Of a stretch of DNA of 27,722 nt, positions 1 through 8,209 are shown in pieces. Source of the stretch: TMED26 sp002694075. GTDB taxonomy: Bacteria > Pseudomonadota > Alphaproteobacteria > Thalassobaculales > Thalassobaculaceae. Numbering within the stretch: position 1 is the first letter of the stretch; every line of letters starts with the position of its first letter. A model generated the notes under the pieces. The model saw nothing but the letters and a program-made list of their open reading frames with translations, was not told the DNA's origin and did no database searches. A program made the translations under genes and the position numbers. The stretch spans positions 1 through 27,722 of the forward strand of contig JAYYDT010000086.1 of the NCBI GenBank assembly GCA_036160575.1, written 5' to 3'.

Positions 1-659
1 TTGCGTCGGATGGCTTTGGCGTAATCGGTGTAGTCGGCCGCCGCCTCAACGAAAGCATCCGGGCCGCCGATCACCCGGTCTTCAAAATACCCATCCAGCA
101 CGGCGTCGTCATTCAAGATCACCATGCCGTTAATGGTGATCCCGCGCGCGACCAAAAGATCGCGCAGCTGGTCGACCGCCGGGCCCTGGTTGTTGCGGCC
201 GTCGGCGGTCAAATCGATGACTTGGCGGTCGCCGGGGTGGGGATTGTTCTGAAACAAGACACTGGCGAAGGCCAGGGCGCCGGCGATAGAGGTGCCGCCA
301 CGCGGCACCTGGCGCGTCATGCCGTCCACCCGGCGCGCGAAGGCGTTGGCGGTGGCCGGTCCATCGATGACGGTCCACGGCACCGCCAACATCTGACTGG
401 CCGGGTCGGCCCATTCGAAAACCGCGACCGAAATCGCGCCGCGTGGCCCGTCGGCGATGGCGGCGACCACGGTGGGGTCCCGAAAGGCGGCGGCCAGACC
501 GCGCACTTGCAGGTTAAATTCGTCAAAATCGACGCTGGTCGAACTGTCGACCGCGATCACCAGTTCGATGTCGACCGACCGCGCATCCGCCGGCGCGCTG
601 AACGCCGCGGCCAAAACCGCGAGCCCGCCCACCATAACCCGCGCCCACCGCTTGGCCAT
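1..659 (-). CDS. DUF1194 / von Willebrand factor A-like exported protein (C-terminus cut by window edge)
   Basis: 219 codons are visible and the 3' end runs off the left edge. The N-terminus is a signal peptide (MAKRWARV followed by a Val/Leu/Ala-rich core ending near APADA), so export is expected. Directly after it comes DIELVIAVDSSTSVD, a MIDAS-type DxSxS motif typical of the vWA fold. The order and spacing match the DUF1194 family, which is common in alphaproteobacteria and has no established function; metal-dependent protein binding is the usual inference for vWA folds. The ATG lies 15 bases past the aspS stop (TAG 675-677), and an in-frame stop sits just upstream of the ATG, so the start is well fixed. 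It is probably co-transcribed with aspS. No strong Shine-Dalgarno is visible, which fits translation coupled to aspS. Confidence 0.85.
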   Translation of the reverse strand, partial: MAKRWARVMVGGLAVLAAAFSAPADARSVDIELVIAVDSSTSVDFDEFNLQVRGLAAAFRDPTVVAAIADGPRGAISVAVFEWADPASQMLAVPWTVIDGPATANAFARRVDGMTRQVPRGGTSIAGALAFASVLFQNNPHPGDRQVIDLTADGRNNQGPAVDQLRDLLVARGITINGMVILNDDAVLDGYFEDRVIGGPDAFVEAAADYTDYAKAIRR

Positions 660-674
660 GGCAGGGGTCGCCGC

Positions 675-2450
675 CTAACCGTCTTTGCGTTGGGGCGGCG
701 CCGCCGGGCGAATGTGCAGTTCACGCAATTGTTCGGGGCGCACCTCGCTGGGGGCGTTCATCATCAAATCCTCGGCCCGCTGGTTCATCGGAAACAGAAT
801 GACCTCGCGAATATTCGGTTCGTCGGCGATCAACATGACGATCCGGTCGATGCCCGGCGCGAAACCGCCGTGCGGCGGGGCGCCGAACTTAAACGCATTG
901 ATCATGCCGGCGAATTGATCGTCGACCACCTCCGGCCCGTAGCCGGCGATTTCGAAAGCCTTGTACATGACATCGGGTAGGTGGTTTCGGATCGCCCCCG
1001 AACTCAGCTCCACGCCGTTACAGACGATGTCGTATTGGTAGGCCAGGATATCCAACGGGTCCTTGGTCTCCAACGCCTCAAGACCGCCCTGGGGCATGGA
1101 GAAGGGGTTGTGGCTAAACTCGATCTTACCGGTGGCGGCGTCGCGCTCGTACATCGGGAAATCGACAATCCAGGCGAAGCGAAAGACATCCTTCTCCAGC
1201 AGGTCTTGATCGGTCCCCAGCTTGGTGCGCGCCTTGCCGGCCAAATCGGCCGCCGGGTCGGCCTGGTCGCAGGCGAAGAACAAAGCATCGCCATCATCAA
1301 CGCCGGCGCGTTCCTTCAAAGCGGCAATGGCGGCGTCGTCTAAACGGCCGGCGATTGGCCCGCGGCCGCCGCCCTCGGCGAAAATAATGTAACCGAGACC
1401 CGGCGCCCCCTCGCCCTGGGCCCAGGAATTCATGCGGTCGCAAATCGCCCGACTGCCGCAGCCCGGTCCGGGAATGGCGCGGACCACCGCGCCTTTCTTG
1501 ATGTTATTGGCGAAAATCGCGAAATCGGAACCGTCGAAAATATCGGTGACGTCGCAAATCTCGATGGGGTTACGCAGGTCAGGTTTATCGCTGCCGTATT
1601 TCAGCATCGCCTCGGCATAGGGGATCCGCGGCACCGGCTGCGGCACCCGCTTGTCGCTGAATTCCTCGAACACGCCGGTTAAAACCGGTTCCACCGCGTC
1701 GAACACGTCTTCCTGTTCAACGAAGCTCATCTCCAGGTCAAGCTGGTAGAACTCGCCCGGCGAGCGGTCGGCGCGGCTGTCCTCGTCGCGGAAGCAGGGG
1801 GCGATTTGGAAGTAACGGTCAAAGCCTGAAACCATGACCAATTGTTTAAATTGCTGGGGCGCCTGTGGCAGGGCGTAAAACTTGCCCGGATGCAGGCGCG
1901 AGGGCACCAAAAAGTCACGCGCGCCCTCGGGCGAGGAGGCGGTCAGGATGGGCGTTTGAAACTCGATGAAACCCTGCTCGACCATGCGGCGACGGATCGA
2001 CGAGATGATCTGGCTGCGCAACACCAGGTTGCGATGCGCCCGTTCGCGGCGCAGATCGAGAAAACGATAGCGCAAACGCGTTTCTTCGCCGGCGTCTTCA
2101 TCGGCGTTCACTTGCAGCGGCAGGACCTCGGCCCGTGACTGCACCTCGAAGGCGTCGATGCGCACCTCGACATCCCCGGTCGGCAATTTCGCGTTGACCG
2201 TCTCCGGCGCCCGCTCGACCACCCGCCCGGTAATCGTCACAACGCTTTCCACGCGGATGCCTTCGACCTCTTGGAACATCGGGTCCTCGGCGTCGACCAC
2301 GCATTGGGTAATGCCAAAATGGTCGCGTAAGTCGATGAACAGCAACTGACCATGGTCGCGGAGGCGATGGACCCAGCCCGAAAGACGGACCACCTCGCCG
2401 ACATTTTCAAGGCGCAGGTCGTGGCATTTGTGGGAACGATAACGATGCAT
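675..2450 (-). CDS. aspS: Aspartyl-tRNA synthetase
   Basis: A 591-residue class II synthetase that charges tRNA-Asp in the cytoplasm. The start is placed at MHRYRSH because the open frame continues upstream only through low-complexity Arg/Pro sequence, and family members begin about here. Visible in order: an N-terminal OB-fold anticodon domain (LSGWVHRLRDHG), class II motif 2 region (FRDEDSRADRSPGEFYQ), a bacterial GAD insertion in the middle, and motif 3 (GGFAPGIDRIVML) near the C-terminus. Length and domain order are those of bacterial-type AspRS. The ATP-site segment reads QAPQQFKQL. Whether it also charges tRNA-Asn, as many alphaproteobacterial AspRS do, cannot be decided without the Asn synthetase or GatCAB context. 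The DUF1194 gene follows closely downstream. Confidence 0.97.
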   Translation of the reverse strand: MHRYRSHKCHDLRLENVGEVVRLSGWVHRLRDHGQLLFIDLRDHFGITQCVVDAEDPMFQEVEGIRVESVVTITGRVVERAPETVNAKLPTGDVEVRIDAFEVQSRAEVLPLQVNADEDAGEETRLRYRFLDLRRERAHRNLVLRSQIISSIRRRMVEQGFIEFQTPILTASSPEGARDFLVPSRLHPGKFYALPQAPQQFKQLVMVSGFDRYFQIAPCFRDEDSRADRSPGEFYQLDLEMSFVEQEDVFDAVEPVLTGVFEEFSDKRVPQPVPRIPYAEAMLKYGSDKPDLRNPIEICDVTDIFDGSDFAIFANNIKKGAVVRAIPGPGCGSRAICDRMNSWAQGEGAPGLGYIIFAEGGGRGPIAGRLDDAAIAALKERAGVDDGDALFFACDQADPAADLAGKARTKLGTDQDLLEKDVFRFAWIVDFPMYERDAATGKIEFSHNPFSMPQGGLEALETKDPLDILAYQYDIVCNGVELSSGAIRNHLPDVMYKAFEIAGYGPEVVDDQFAGMINAFKFGAPPHGGFAPGIDRIVMLIADEPNIREVILFPMNQRAEDLMMNAPSEVRPEQLRELHIRPAAPPQRKDG

Positions 2451-2557
2451 GGCTGAGGTCCAATGGGTTAAGACGCCGAGGCGGCGGAGGTGACCGCCGG
2501 TCCAGGCGGCGGAGTATGCATTTGATTGCGACTGAATCAACCGCCGAGTGCAAACCG

Positions 2558-3598
2558 TCAGCGGGCCGCCGCGGCGACCATGGCTTCGGCGCGGTAGCTT
2601 TTCCGGCGGCCGGGTCCATCGGCGCCGGCCGGGCGAACGACCGCCGCCGCCAAGCGATAGCGGCCAGGTGCCCAAGCGGCACCAGGTCGCTTGGCCCCGA
2701 TATAGCGGAAGAATTTCAAATAAGGCCTTTTCAGGGTGATGGTCTTGGCCGCCAATGTTCGGCCATCCGGACGTTTTAAGGTCAGGATGACCTGATCGCC
2801 GGGCTTCAGACCAAAGCCCCGCACCCAGCCGATCATAACCGGCGCGGCGGGCGCGACCTCATCACCCTCAAGCCAGCCGCGCCGCGCCTCCACCTGGTCC
2901 GGCACATGGCCGACCACACCCAGGTCAATCAGCGACGGCACCGCGTAGGACAAGCGGGCCATGGTCGCTTTCGTCCACAGCGGTGACCGGCCCGGACCAC
3001 AAGCGCTCGCCGAGCGACGCCCTTCGCCAACGAAGGGGTCGACCACCCGGCCATTGTGGCGCAGAGTCATGTGGACATGCGGAAACTCGGTGCTGCCGGA
3101 CATGCCGATGGTGCCTAAATGCTGGCCGCGCGCCACCCGCTGGCCATTTTTGACGGCGATGCTGCCGCGTTTCAAATGGCAGTATTGCGTCGACCAGCCA
3201 TCGCCGTGGTCGAGGCGCACGCCGTTGCCGCAGTCCTTGCCTTTGAGGTCGCGGTCACGGCGGTCGAGGATATTGCGATCAACCATTTCATCACGCACGC
3301 CGGCCACGGTACCTGGCGCCGCCGCCAATACCGCCACCCGGTCGGCGATCTCAGCCTCGCTTCGCAGGCCAATATCGGTGCCGGAATGCTTGTCGGTGGT
3401 CACCGTGCCACAGGCGTAATCGCGGCGCCCGGGCGAAGGGTCGAGGTCGACGTATTTGCGGATCCAGCAATCGACCCCAAAGGTGCAATCAACCGGCCAG
3501 GAAAGGCGCGGCGCATCGCTTTCAGCGCCGCCGGCGACGACGAACGTCACCAAAACCGCGCCGAGAACCTTACAAAAGCGATAGCAAATAGCCACCAT
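2558..3598 (-). CDS. M23 family (LytM/lysostaphin-like) metallopeptidase, exported
   Basis: 346 residues from the chosen ATG. An earlier in-frame ATG at 3643 would place 15 polar residues before the hydrophobic signal segment, so 3598 (MVAICYRFCKVLG) is preferred. A signal peptide runs to about residue 25. The M23 zinc site is complete: HSGTD (His71, Asp75), His141 in YCHLKRG, and HVH (174-176). Four or more cysteines in the mature part suggest disulfides and a periplasmic location. A C-terminal beta-rich segment (about 230-330) follows the peptidase domain. The family cleaves peptidoglycan cross-bridges or acts as a regulator of amidases; an intact zinc site favours activity. The start lies inside the last 29 bases of rmlA, so it is likely co-translated with the rhamnose operon, linking it to envelope assembly by context. 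Confidence 0.9.
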   Translation of the reverse strand: MVAICYRFCKVLGAVLVTFVVAGGAESDAPRLSWPVDCTFGVDCWIRKYVDLDPSPGRRDYACGTVTTDKHSGTDIGLRSEAEIADRVAVLAAAPGTVAGVRDEMVDRNILDRRDRDLKGKDCGNGVRLDHGDGWSTQYCHLKRGSIAVKNGQRVARGQHLGTIGMSGSTEFPHVHMTLRHNGRVVDPFVGEGRRSASACGPGRSPLWTKATMARLSYAVPSLIDLGVVGHVPDQVEARRGWLEGDEVAPAAPVMIGWVRGFGLKPGDQVILTLKRPDGRTLAAKTITLKRPYLKFFRYIGAKRPGAAWAPGRYRLAAAVVRPAGADGPGRRKSYRAEAMVAAAAR

Positions 3599-4430
3599 AG
3601 CCTGATTTTTCCAGGGGCGACGCCAACCGTGCCAGTTGGTCATTGTCGATCCAGCCCTGACGATAAACGATTTCTTCGATACAGGCGATCTTCAAACCTT
3701 GTCGGCGCTCGATGGCGCGGACATATTCCGACGCCTCGCCCATGGCCTCATGGGTGCCGGTGTCGAGCCAGGCATACCCACGGCCCATTTTTTCGACATG
3801 CAGATCGCCATTTTCCAAATACACCTTGTTGACGTCAGTGATTTCCAGCTCGCCACGCGCTGACGGCGCGATGTTGGCGGCGATGTCGAGCACCCGGTTG
3901 TCGTAAAAATACAAGCCGGTAACCGCCCAATTCGAGGTTGGATTTTCCGGTTTCTCAACAATTTCGGCGGCTTGGCCTTGGTCGTCGAAGGTCACCACAC
4001 CGTAGCGTTCGGGGTCGCTGACATAATAGCCGAAAACCGTCGCCCCGCTGGTACGCGCCGACGCCCGCGCCAAAAGTTCGGTGAACGCGTGACCGAAGAA
4101 AATATTGTCCCCAAGCACCAGTGCGCAGGAATCGTCGCCGACGAAATCGGCGCCAATGATAAAGGCCTGGGCGAGGCCCTCCGGTTTAGGTTGCACGGCG
4201 AAGGAAATGGACACGCCCCATTGGCTGCCGTCGCCCAGCAGCCGTTCAAACGCCTCGCGATCCTGTGGGGTGGTGATGATCAAAATATCGCGGATGCCGG
4301 CAAGCAATAGGGTCGACAGCGGATAATAGATCATCGGCTTGTCATAGACCGGCAGTAATTGCTTGCTGGTGGCGATGGTTAGGGGGTACAGACGCGTGCC
4401 CGAGCCGCCGGCCAGAACGATTCCTTTCAT
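3570..4430 (-). CDS. rmlA: Glucose-1-phosphate thymidylyltransferase
   Basis: 286 residues, the usual length. It makes dTDP-glucose from dTTP and glucose-1-phosphate, the first step of dTDP-L-rhamnose synthesis in the cytoplasm. The nucleotide-binding loop LAGGSGTRLYPLT is at residues 6-18, followed by DKPMIYYPLSTLLLAG, the catalytic LGDNIFFG and EKPENP. The start is the ATG that overlaps the rmlD stop by four bases (ATGA); the open frame extends further upstream but through the rmlD gene in the wrong frame. It is last of the four pathway genes in the order C-B-D-A, and the M23 peptidase begins within its 3' end. Feedback inhibition by dTDP-rhamnose is known for the family. Confidence 0.97.
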   Translation of the reverse strand: MKGIVLAGGSGTRLYPLTIATSKQLLPVYDKPMIYYPLSTLLLAGIRDILIITTPQDREAFERLLGDGSQWGVSISFAVQPKPEGLAQAFIIGADFVGDDSCALVLGDNIFFGHAFTELLARASARTSGATVFGYYVSDPERYGVVTFDDQGQAAEIVEKPENPTSNWAVTGLYFYDNRVLDIAANIAPSARGELEITDVNKVYLENGDLHVEKMGRGYAWLDTGTHEAMGEASEYVRAIERRQGLKIACIEEIVYRQGWIDNDQLARLASPLEKSGYGGYLLSLL

Positions 4431-5350
4431 AATTTGCTTCCCTCTCCCCCGTTCGGCGCCTTGTTGCTTAATTCCCGCAAAACATCGTCCAAGGCCGCCC
4501 GCCACAGGCGCCGTTGCGGCGCGAAAACACGCTCCACCAGGTCGCAGGCCAAGACCGAATAGGCCGGCCGCCGCGCGGGAGTCCGATATTCCGCGGTGGT
4601 GATCCGCTCGACCACTGGACGGCGTCCCCAGATTGGCGCGACATGGTCGAAAATCGCGTCGGCGAGATCGGCCCAACTGGCCTCGCCGGCGGCGACATAA
4701 TGATAGGTCCCGGCGGTCTCGCCGCGCGCGTCGTTCGCCAGGCGCGCAGCGATGGCCAGGCAAGCGTCGGCGATATCGGCGGCACTGGTCGGCGTGCCGC
4801 GCTGATCGTCGACCACCCGCAGATGATCACGGTCCGCGCCAACGCGCAACATCGTACGCACGAAGTTGCCGCCATGGGCGGCATACACCCACGCGGTGCG
4901 CAGAATGACATGGCGCGCCAGGGTTGTGCGCACGGCCCGCTCACCGGCTTCTTTGCTGAGCCCGTAAACGCCCAGCGGCGCCACCGGGTCATTGGCGCGG
5001 TAGGGCCGCCGGCCACTGCCGTCAAAAACATAGTCGGTGGACAGATGGATCAACGCCGCGCCCGCCGCGGCGGCGGCGGCGGCCAAATGGGCCGGGCCCT
5101 GGCGGTTAACGCGGTCAGCGTCCTCTCGCGCGGTTTCCGCCGCGTCGACCCCGGTGAAGGCGGCCGCGTTGATGATCACGTCGGGACGCAGGTCGGTGAC
5201 GGCGGCGGCAACCGCCGCCCGGTCGCCGATATCCAAGGCGTGCCGGTCAAACGCACATAGCTTGACCGAGACTGGCGCCCGTCGACGCAGCTCTGTGGCG
5301 ACCTGGCCATTGGCGCCGGTCACCAGGATGGAAAGATTGTCGGGGCTCAC
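4427..5350 (-). CDS. rmlD: dTDP-4-dehydrorhamnose reductase
   Basis: 307 residues. It reduces dTDP-4-keto-L-rhamnose to dTDP-L-rhamnose with NAD(P)H, the last step of the pathway. The Rossmann motif is TGANGQVA (11-18), STDYVFDG lies at 104-111 and the SDR catalytic pair is YGLSK (Tyr129, Lys133). The start is the ATG overlapping the rmlB stop by four bases, and the stop overlaps the rmlA start in the same way, so the three genes are translationally coupled. The protein is slightly longer at the N-terminus than some relatives, but the first Met has the ATGA junction. Confidence 0.96.
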   Translation of the reverse strand: MSPDNLSILVTGANGQVATELRRRAPVSVKLCAFDRHALDIGDRAAVAAAVTDLRPDVIINAAAFTGVDAAETAREDADRVNRQGPAHLAAAAAAAGAALIHLSTDYVFDGSGRRPYRANDPVAPLGVYGLSKEAGERAVRTTLARHVILRTAWVYAAHGGNFVRTMLRVGADRDHLRVVDDQRGTPTSAADIADACLAIAARLANDARGETAGTYHYVAAGEASWADLADAIFDHVAPIWGRRPVVERITTAEYRTPARRPAYSVLACDLVERVFAPQRRLWRAALDDVLRELSNKAPNGGEGSKL

Positions 5351-6426
5351 CCCTTGCCTCCGTCACTGGCGAGGCCGCGCCGGGCGGTGGCGCTTTTTCC
5401 GGCCAAGATCGGTTCCCACCAGTCGCGCCGCTCCAGATACCAGGCAACGGTTTTGCGAAGGCCGGTTTCAAAGGTCTCGGTGGGCCGCCAGTCCAACTCG
5501 CGGGATATTTTGCTGGCGTCGATAGCATAGCGAAAGTCATGGCCCGGCCGGTCCGTGACGAAGGTGATTTGATCGCTATGGGCGGTGCCGCCGGCATGGG
5601 GTGCCAGTTCATCAAGCAAGCCGCAAATGCGCCGCACCACCTCGATATTGGTCACCTCGTTATGACCGCCGACATTATAGCTGGCACCGACCCGGCCGCG
5701 GGTGACGATCGCCAACAAGGCTCGCGCGTGATCCTCGACATGCAGCCAATCGCGGATGTTCTCTCCGCGCCCATAAACCGGCAGCGGCTCGCCGGCGAGG
5801 CCTTTGATGATAATCAAAGGGATGAGTTTTTCCGGGAAGTGATACGGGCCGTAGTTATTCGAGCAATTGCTCAACACCACCGGCAGGCCATAGGTCTCGC
5901 CCCATGCCCGCACCAAATGGTCCGATGCCGCCTTACTGGCGGAATAGGGCGAGCGCGGGTCGTAGCGCGTGTCCTCGGTGAACAAGCCGGCGTCACCAAG
6001 CGAGCCAAACACCTCATCGGTCGAAATATGATGGAACCGGAAGCGTGCGCGCGCCGCCTCGGTCAGCGTGTCAAAATAACCGCGCGCCGCTTGCAGCAGG
6101 GCGTAGGTGCCGACAATGTTGGTTTCGATAAAAGCCGCCGGTCCGTCGATGGATCGGTCGACATGGCTTTCGGCGGCCAGATGCATAATGGCGTCCGGGC
6201 GATGGCTGGCCAACAACGCGCTCATTTGTGTGCCATCGCAAATATCGGCGCGCTCAAAAGTGTAACGCGGCGAGCCCGCGACAGACGCCAAGGAGGACAA
6301 ATTGGCGGCGTAGGTCAGCTTGTCGACATTGACGACGGTCAACTCGGTTGTCTCAATGATGTGGCGCACCACGGCCGAGCCGATAAAGCCGGCACCTCCC
6401 GTGACCAGTACTTTTTCGATGGTCAT
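5347..6426 (-). CDS. rmlB: dTDP-glucose 4,6-dehydratase
   Basis: 359 residues from the second ATG (MTIEKVLVTGGAGF). The ATG nine bases earlier (6435) has its purine-rich AGG directly abutting it, whereas the second has AGGA at about eight bases, so the second is preferred. It converts dTDP-glucose to dTDP-4-keto-6-deoxyglucose using bound NAD. Numbered from 6435, the NAD loop GGAGFIGS is at 13-20, the catalytic STDEVFG is at 138-144 and the YSASK pair is Tyr164 and Lys168, all intact for an extended SDR dehydratase. The stop overlaps the rmlD start by four bases. rmlC lies 42 bases upstream. Confidence 0.96.
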   Translation of the reverse strand: MTIEKVLVTGGAGFIGSAVVRHIIETTELTVVNVDKLTYAANLSSLASVAGSPRYTFERADICDGTQMSALLASHRPDAIMHLAAESHVDRSIDGPAAFIETNIVGTYALLQAARGYFDTLTEAARARFRFHHISTDEVFGSLGDAGLFTEDTRYDPRSPYSASKAASDHLVRAWGETYGLPVVLSNCSNNYGPYHFPEKLIPLIIIKGLAGEPLPVYGRGENIRDWLHVEDHARALLAIVTRGRVGASYNVGGHNEVTNIEVVRRICGLLDELAPHAGGTAHSDQITFVTDRPGHDFRYAIDASKISRELDWRPTETFETGLRKTVAWYLERRDWWEPILAGKSATARRGLASDGGKG

Positions 6427-6468
6427 TCTTACCATCCTATCTGTTGATTCGCGGTCGGACGCCGGCGG

Positions 6469-7020
6469 TCAGAACACTTCCGCGCTATCGGCCAAGAGCG
6501 GATTTTCCCCATCCTTTCCGGAAAGGATCGGCTGCGCCACCGGTAACGGCCAATCGATGGCCAATTGCGGGTCGTCCCAAGCGATGCCGCGCTCGCTCTC
6601 GGGCGCGTAAGGAGCAGTCACCTTGTAGATCACCTCGGTGTCAGGCGCCAAGGTGCAAAACCCATGGGCGAAACCCACCGGCACGAAAATCTGGTTCCAG
6701 TTCTCGGCGCTGATCTCCGCGCCGACCCAGCGGCCGAACGTGGGGGAGCCCCGCCGAATATCAACCGCCACATCGAAAATCGCGCCCCGCGTGACCCGCA
6801 CTAGTTTATCCTGAGCGTACGGCGGTAGTTGGAAATGCAGCCCGCGCAAGGTGCCCGGCGTCGCCGAAAAGGAGTGGTTATCCTGCACAAACACATGGTC
6901 CAAACCAGCGGCGGCAAAGGCGTCGCGGTTGTACGTTTCCGAGAAAAAACCGCGCGCGTCGCCAAATTTTCGCGGGCTGAGGATTTTCACCTCGGGCAAA
7001 TCGAGACTCACAATGTCCAT
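6469..7020 (-). CDS. rmlC: dTDP-4-dehydrorhamnose 3,5-epimerase
   Basis: 183 residues, the standard length. A longer open frame reaches 7194 but would overlap the divergent glycosyltransferase and has no family match before MDIVSLDLPEV, so the ATG at 7020 is used. It is a cupin that epimerises C3 and C5 of dTDP-4-keto-6-deoxyglucose. Catalytic residues are visible as His62 in LRGLHFQ, Lys72 in QDKLVRV, and Tyr132 in VIYKV; GFAHGF with His119 is also present. It is first of the C-B-D-A operon. A 142-base intergenic region separates it from the divergent glycosyltransferase and must hold promoters for both; I could not assign convincing -35/-10 pairs there. Confidence 0.96.
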   Translation of the reverse strand: MDIVSLDLPEVKILSPRKFGDARGFFSETYNRDAFAAAGLDHVFVQDNHSFSATPGTLRGLHFQLPPYAQDKLVRVTRGAIFDVAVDIRRGSPTFGRWVGAEISAENWNQIFVPVGFAHGFCTLAPDTEVIYKVTAPYAPESERGIAWDDPQLAIDWPLPVAQPILSGKDGENPLLADSAEVF

Positions 7021-7162
7021 GGGGGTCACTCTGTTAACGATGCCGGTAGGTAACATAGCTACGAAATGCTCGGCAAGCGCCCCGATGATCGATGGTTGCG
7101 CCTTCAAAAAACCATAGTTTTCTGTTACCTGTGCATCTTGCTGGATATTTTGGTGGCACTCA

Positions 7163-8209
7163 ATGGCCGAGAATCGCGCGGACAAATCTCTCAAGGTTCA
7201 GGACATGGTGCATCTGCCCATGCGACCGGAGGGCGCGCGCGGCTGTTCGGTGATTGTCGTCTCGTATCGCACCGGCCCCATTTTAATTCACTGTCTGCGC
7301 TCTGTTTTGGTGCAGGACGGTTTGCACCAGTTGATCTTGGTGGACAACGGCAACACCACCAAACTGATGCGCGAAGTGCAGGATTTGGCGCTCGAATTCC
7401 CGCAATTGGAAATTTTATCCGGCCATGGCAACGTCGGCTTCGCGGCGGCGTGCAACCTTGGTGCGCGGCGTGCCAGCGGGCAATATCTGCTTTTGTTGAA
7501 CCCCGATTGCGTGATGCCGCCAACAACCCTGCGCCACACCATGTCGACCTTGGTCGACCGACCCGATGCCTCGGTGGTCAGCATTCGCGTCGACAATATC
7601 GACGGGAGCGAGCAACGCGGCGGTCGCCGTAATTTGATGACACCATGGACCAGCATGGTGGAAATGTTCCGATTGGACCGGTTGGCGCCCAATCATCCCT
7701 CTTTCAAACGCCTCAACTTGCACGAAACCGAGATTTCCGGCGATATCGTCCCGGTGCAATGCACGACCGGCGCTTTTATGATGATGCGCACCGAGACCTA
7801 CCGCGGTCTTGGCGGCATGGACGAGGACTACTTCCTGCACGTCGAAGACGTCGATTTCTGCATGCGCCTGGCCAAGACCGGGCAGCGGATCGTTTATTTG
7901 CCGCGCTTGCGCATCCTGCATCTGAAAAGCACCAGCCATGTCTCACCGGTGCGGATCGAATGGTACAAAACCAAAAGCGCGATCATTTATTTTCGCAAGC
8001 ATTTCACGCCCGCGTATTCGGACTTATTGCTCAATCTGATCGCCTTCGCGCTGATCTCACGCTTCGCCTATCGTTGTCTGCCGACCACCATGCGCTGGGT
8101 CGCGAAGCGTTTACGGCAAATGGGCAGCCGCGACCGCGACGCCCAGCAACTAGGCGAAATCGTCAAACTTAAACTGGCTCATGACGATCCGCCGCCTCCC
8201 GGCCAGTAA
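7163..8209 (+). CDS. GT2 family glycosyltransferase, likely rhamnosyltransferase (WbbL-like)
   Basis: 348 residues with a GT-A fold. Residues 28-35 (CSVIVVSY) open the nucleotide-sugar domain, DNGNT follows at 61-65, NVGFAAACN at 90-98, NPDC at 113-116 as the DxD-like metal site, and HVEDVDFCMRLAKTG at 226-240 as the acceptor-side ED motif. This order is that of WbbL-type L-rhamnosyltransferases. The C-terminal part has a hydrophobic or amphipathic segment (around 290-310) that suggests membrane association. It is transcribed divergently from rmlC, which supplies dTDP-rhamnose, so rhamnose is the likely donor by context. A GGTGG precedes the ATG as ribosome-binding site. The last 41 bases overlap the 3' end of the convergent double glycosyltransferase. 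Exact acceptor unknown. Confidence 0.88.
   Translation: MAENRADKSLKVQDMVHLPMRPEGARGCSVIVVSYRTGPILIHCLRSVLVQDGLHQLILVDNGNTTKLMREVQDLALEFPQLEILSGHGNVGFAAACNLGARRASGQYLLLLNPDCVMPPTTLRHTMSTLVDRPDASVVSIRVDNIDGSEQRGGRRNLMTPWTSMVEMFRLDRLAPNHPSFKRLNLHETEISGDIVPVQCTTGAFMMMRTETYRGLGGMDEDYFLHVEDVDFCMRLAKTGQRIVYLPRLRILHLKSTSHVSPVRIEWYKTKSAIIYFRKHFTPAYSDLLLNLIAFALISRFAYRCLPTTMRWVAKRLRQMGSRDRDAQQLGEIVKLKLAHDDPPPPGQ

Noticed and set aside
222..980. + strand frame across aspS and DUF1194
   Set aside because: Opposes two genes with clear domains; Arg/Gly/His composition is typical of GC-rich antisense.
3119..3832. Long + strand frame across rmlA and the M23 gene
   Set aside because: It is a shadow of two well supported minus-strand genes.
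5539..6447. Long + strand frame (302 residues) opposite rmlB
   Set aside because: It is the complement of rmlB in GC-rich DNA; no start signal or family motif, and rmlB is certain.
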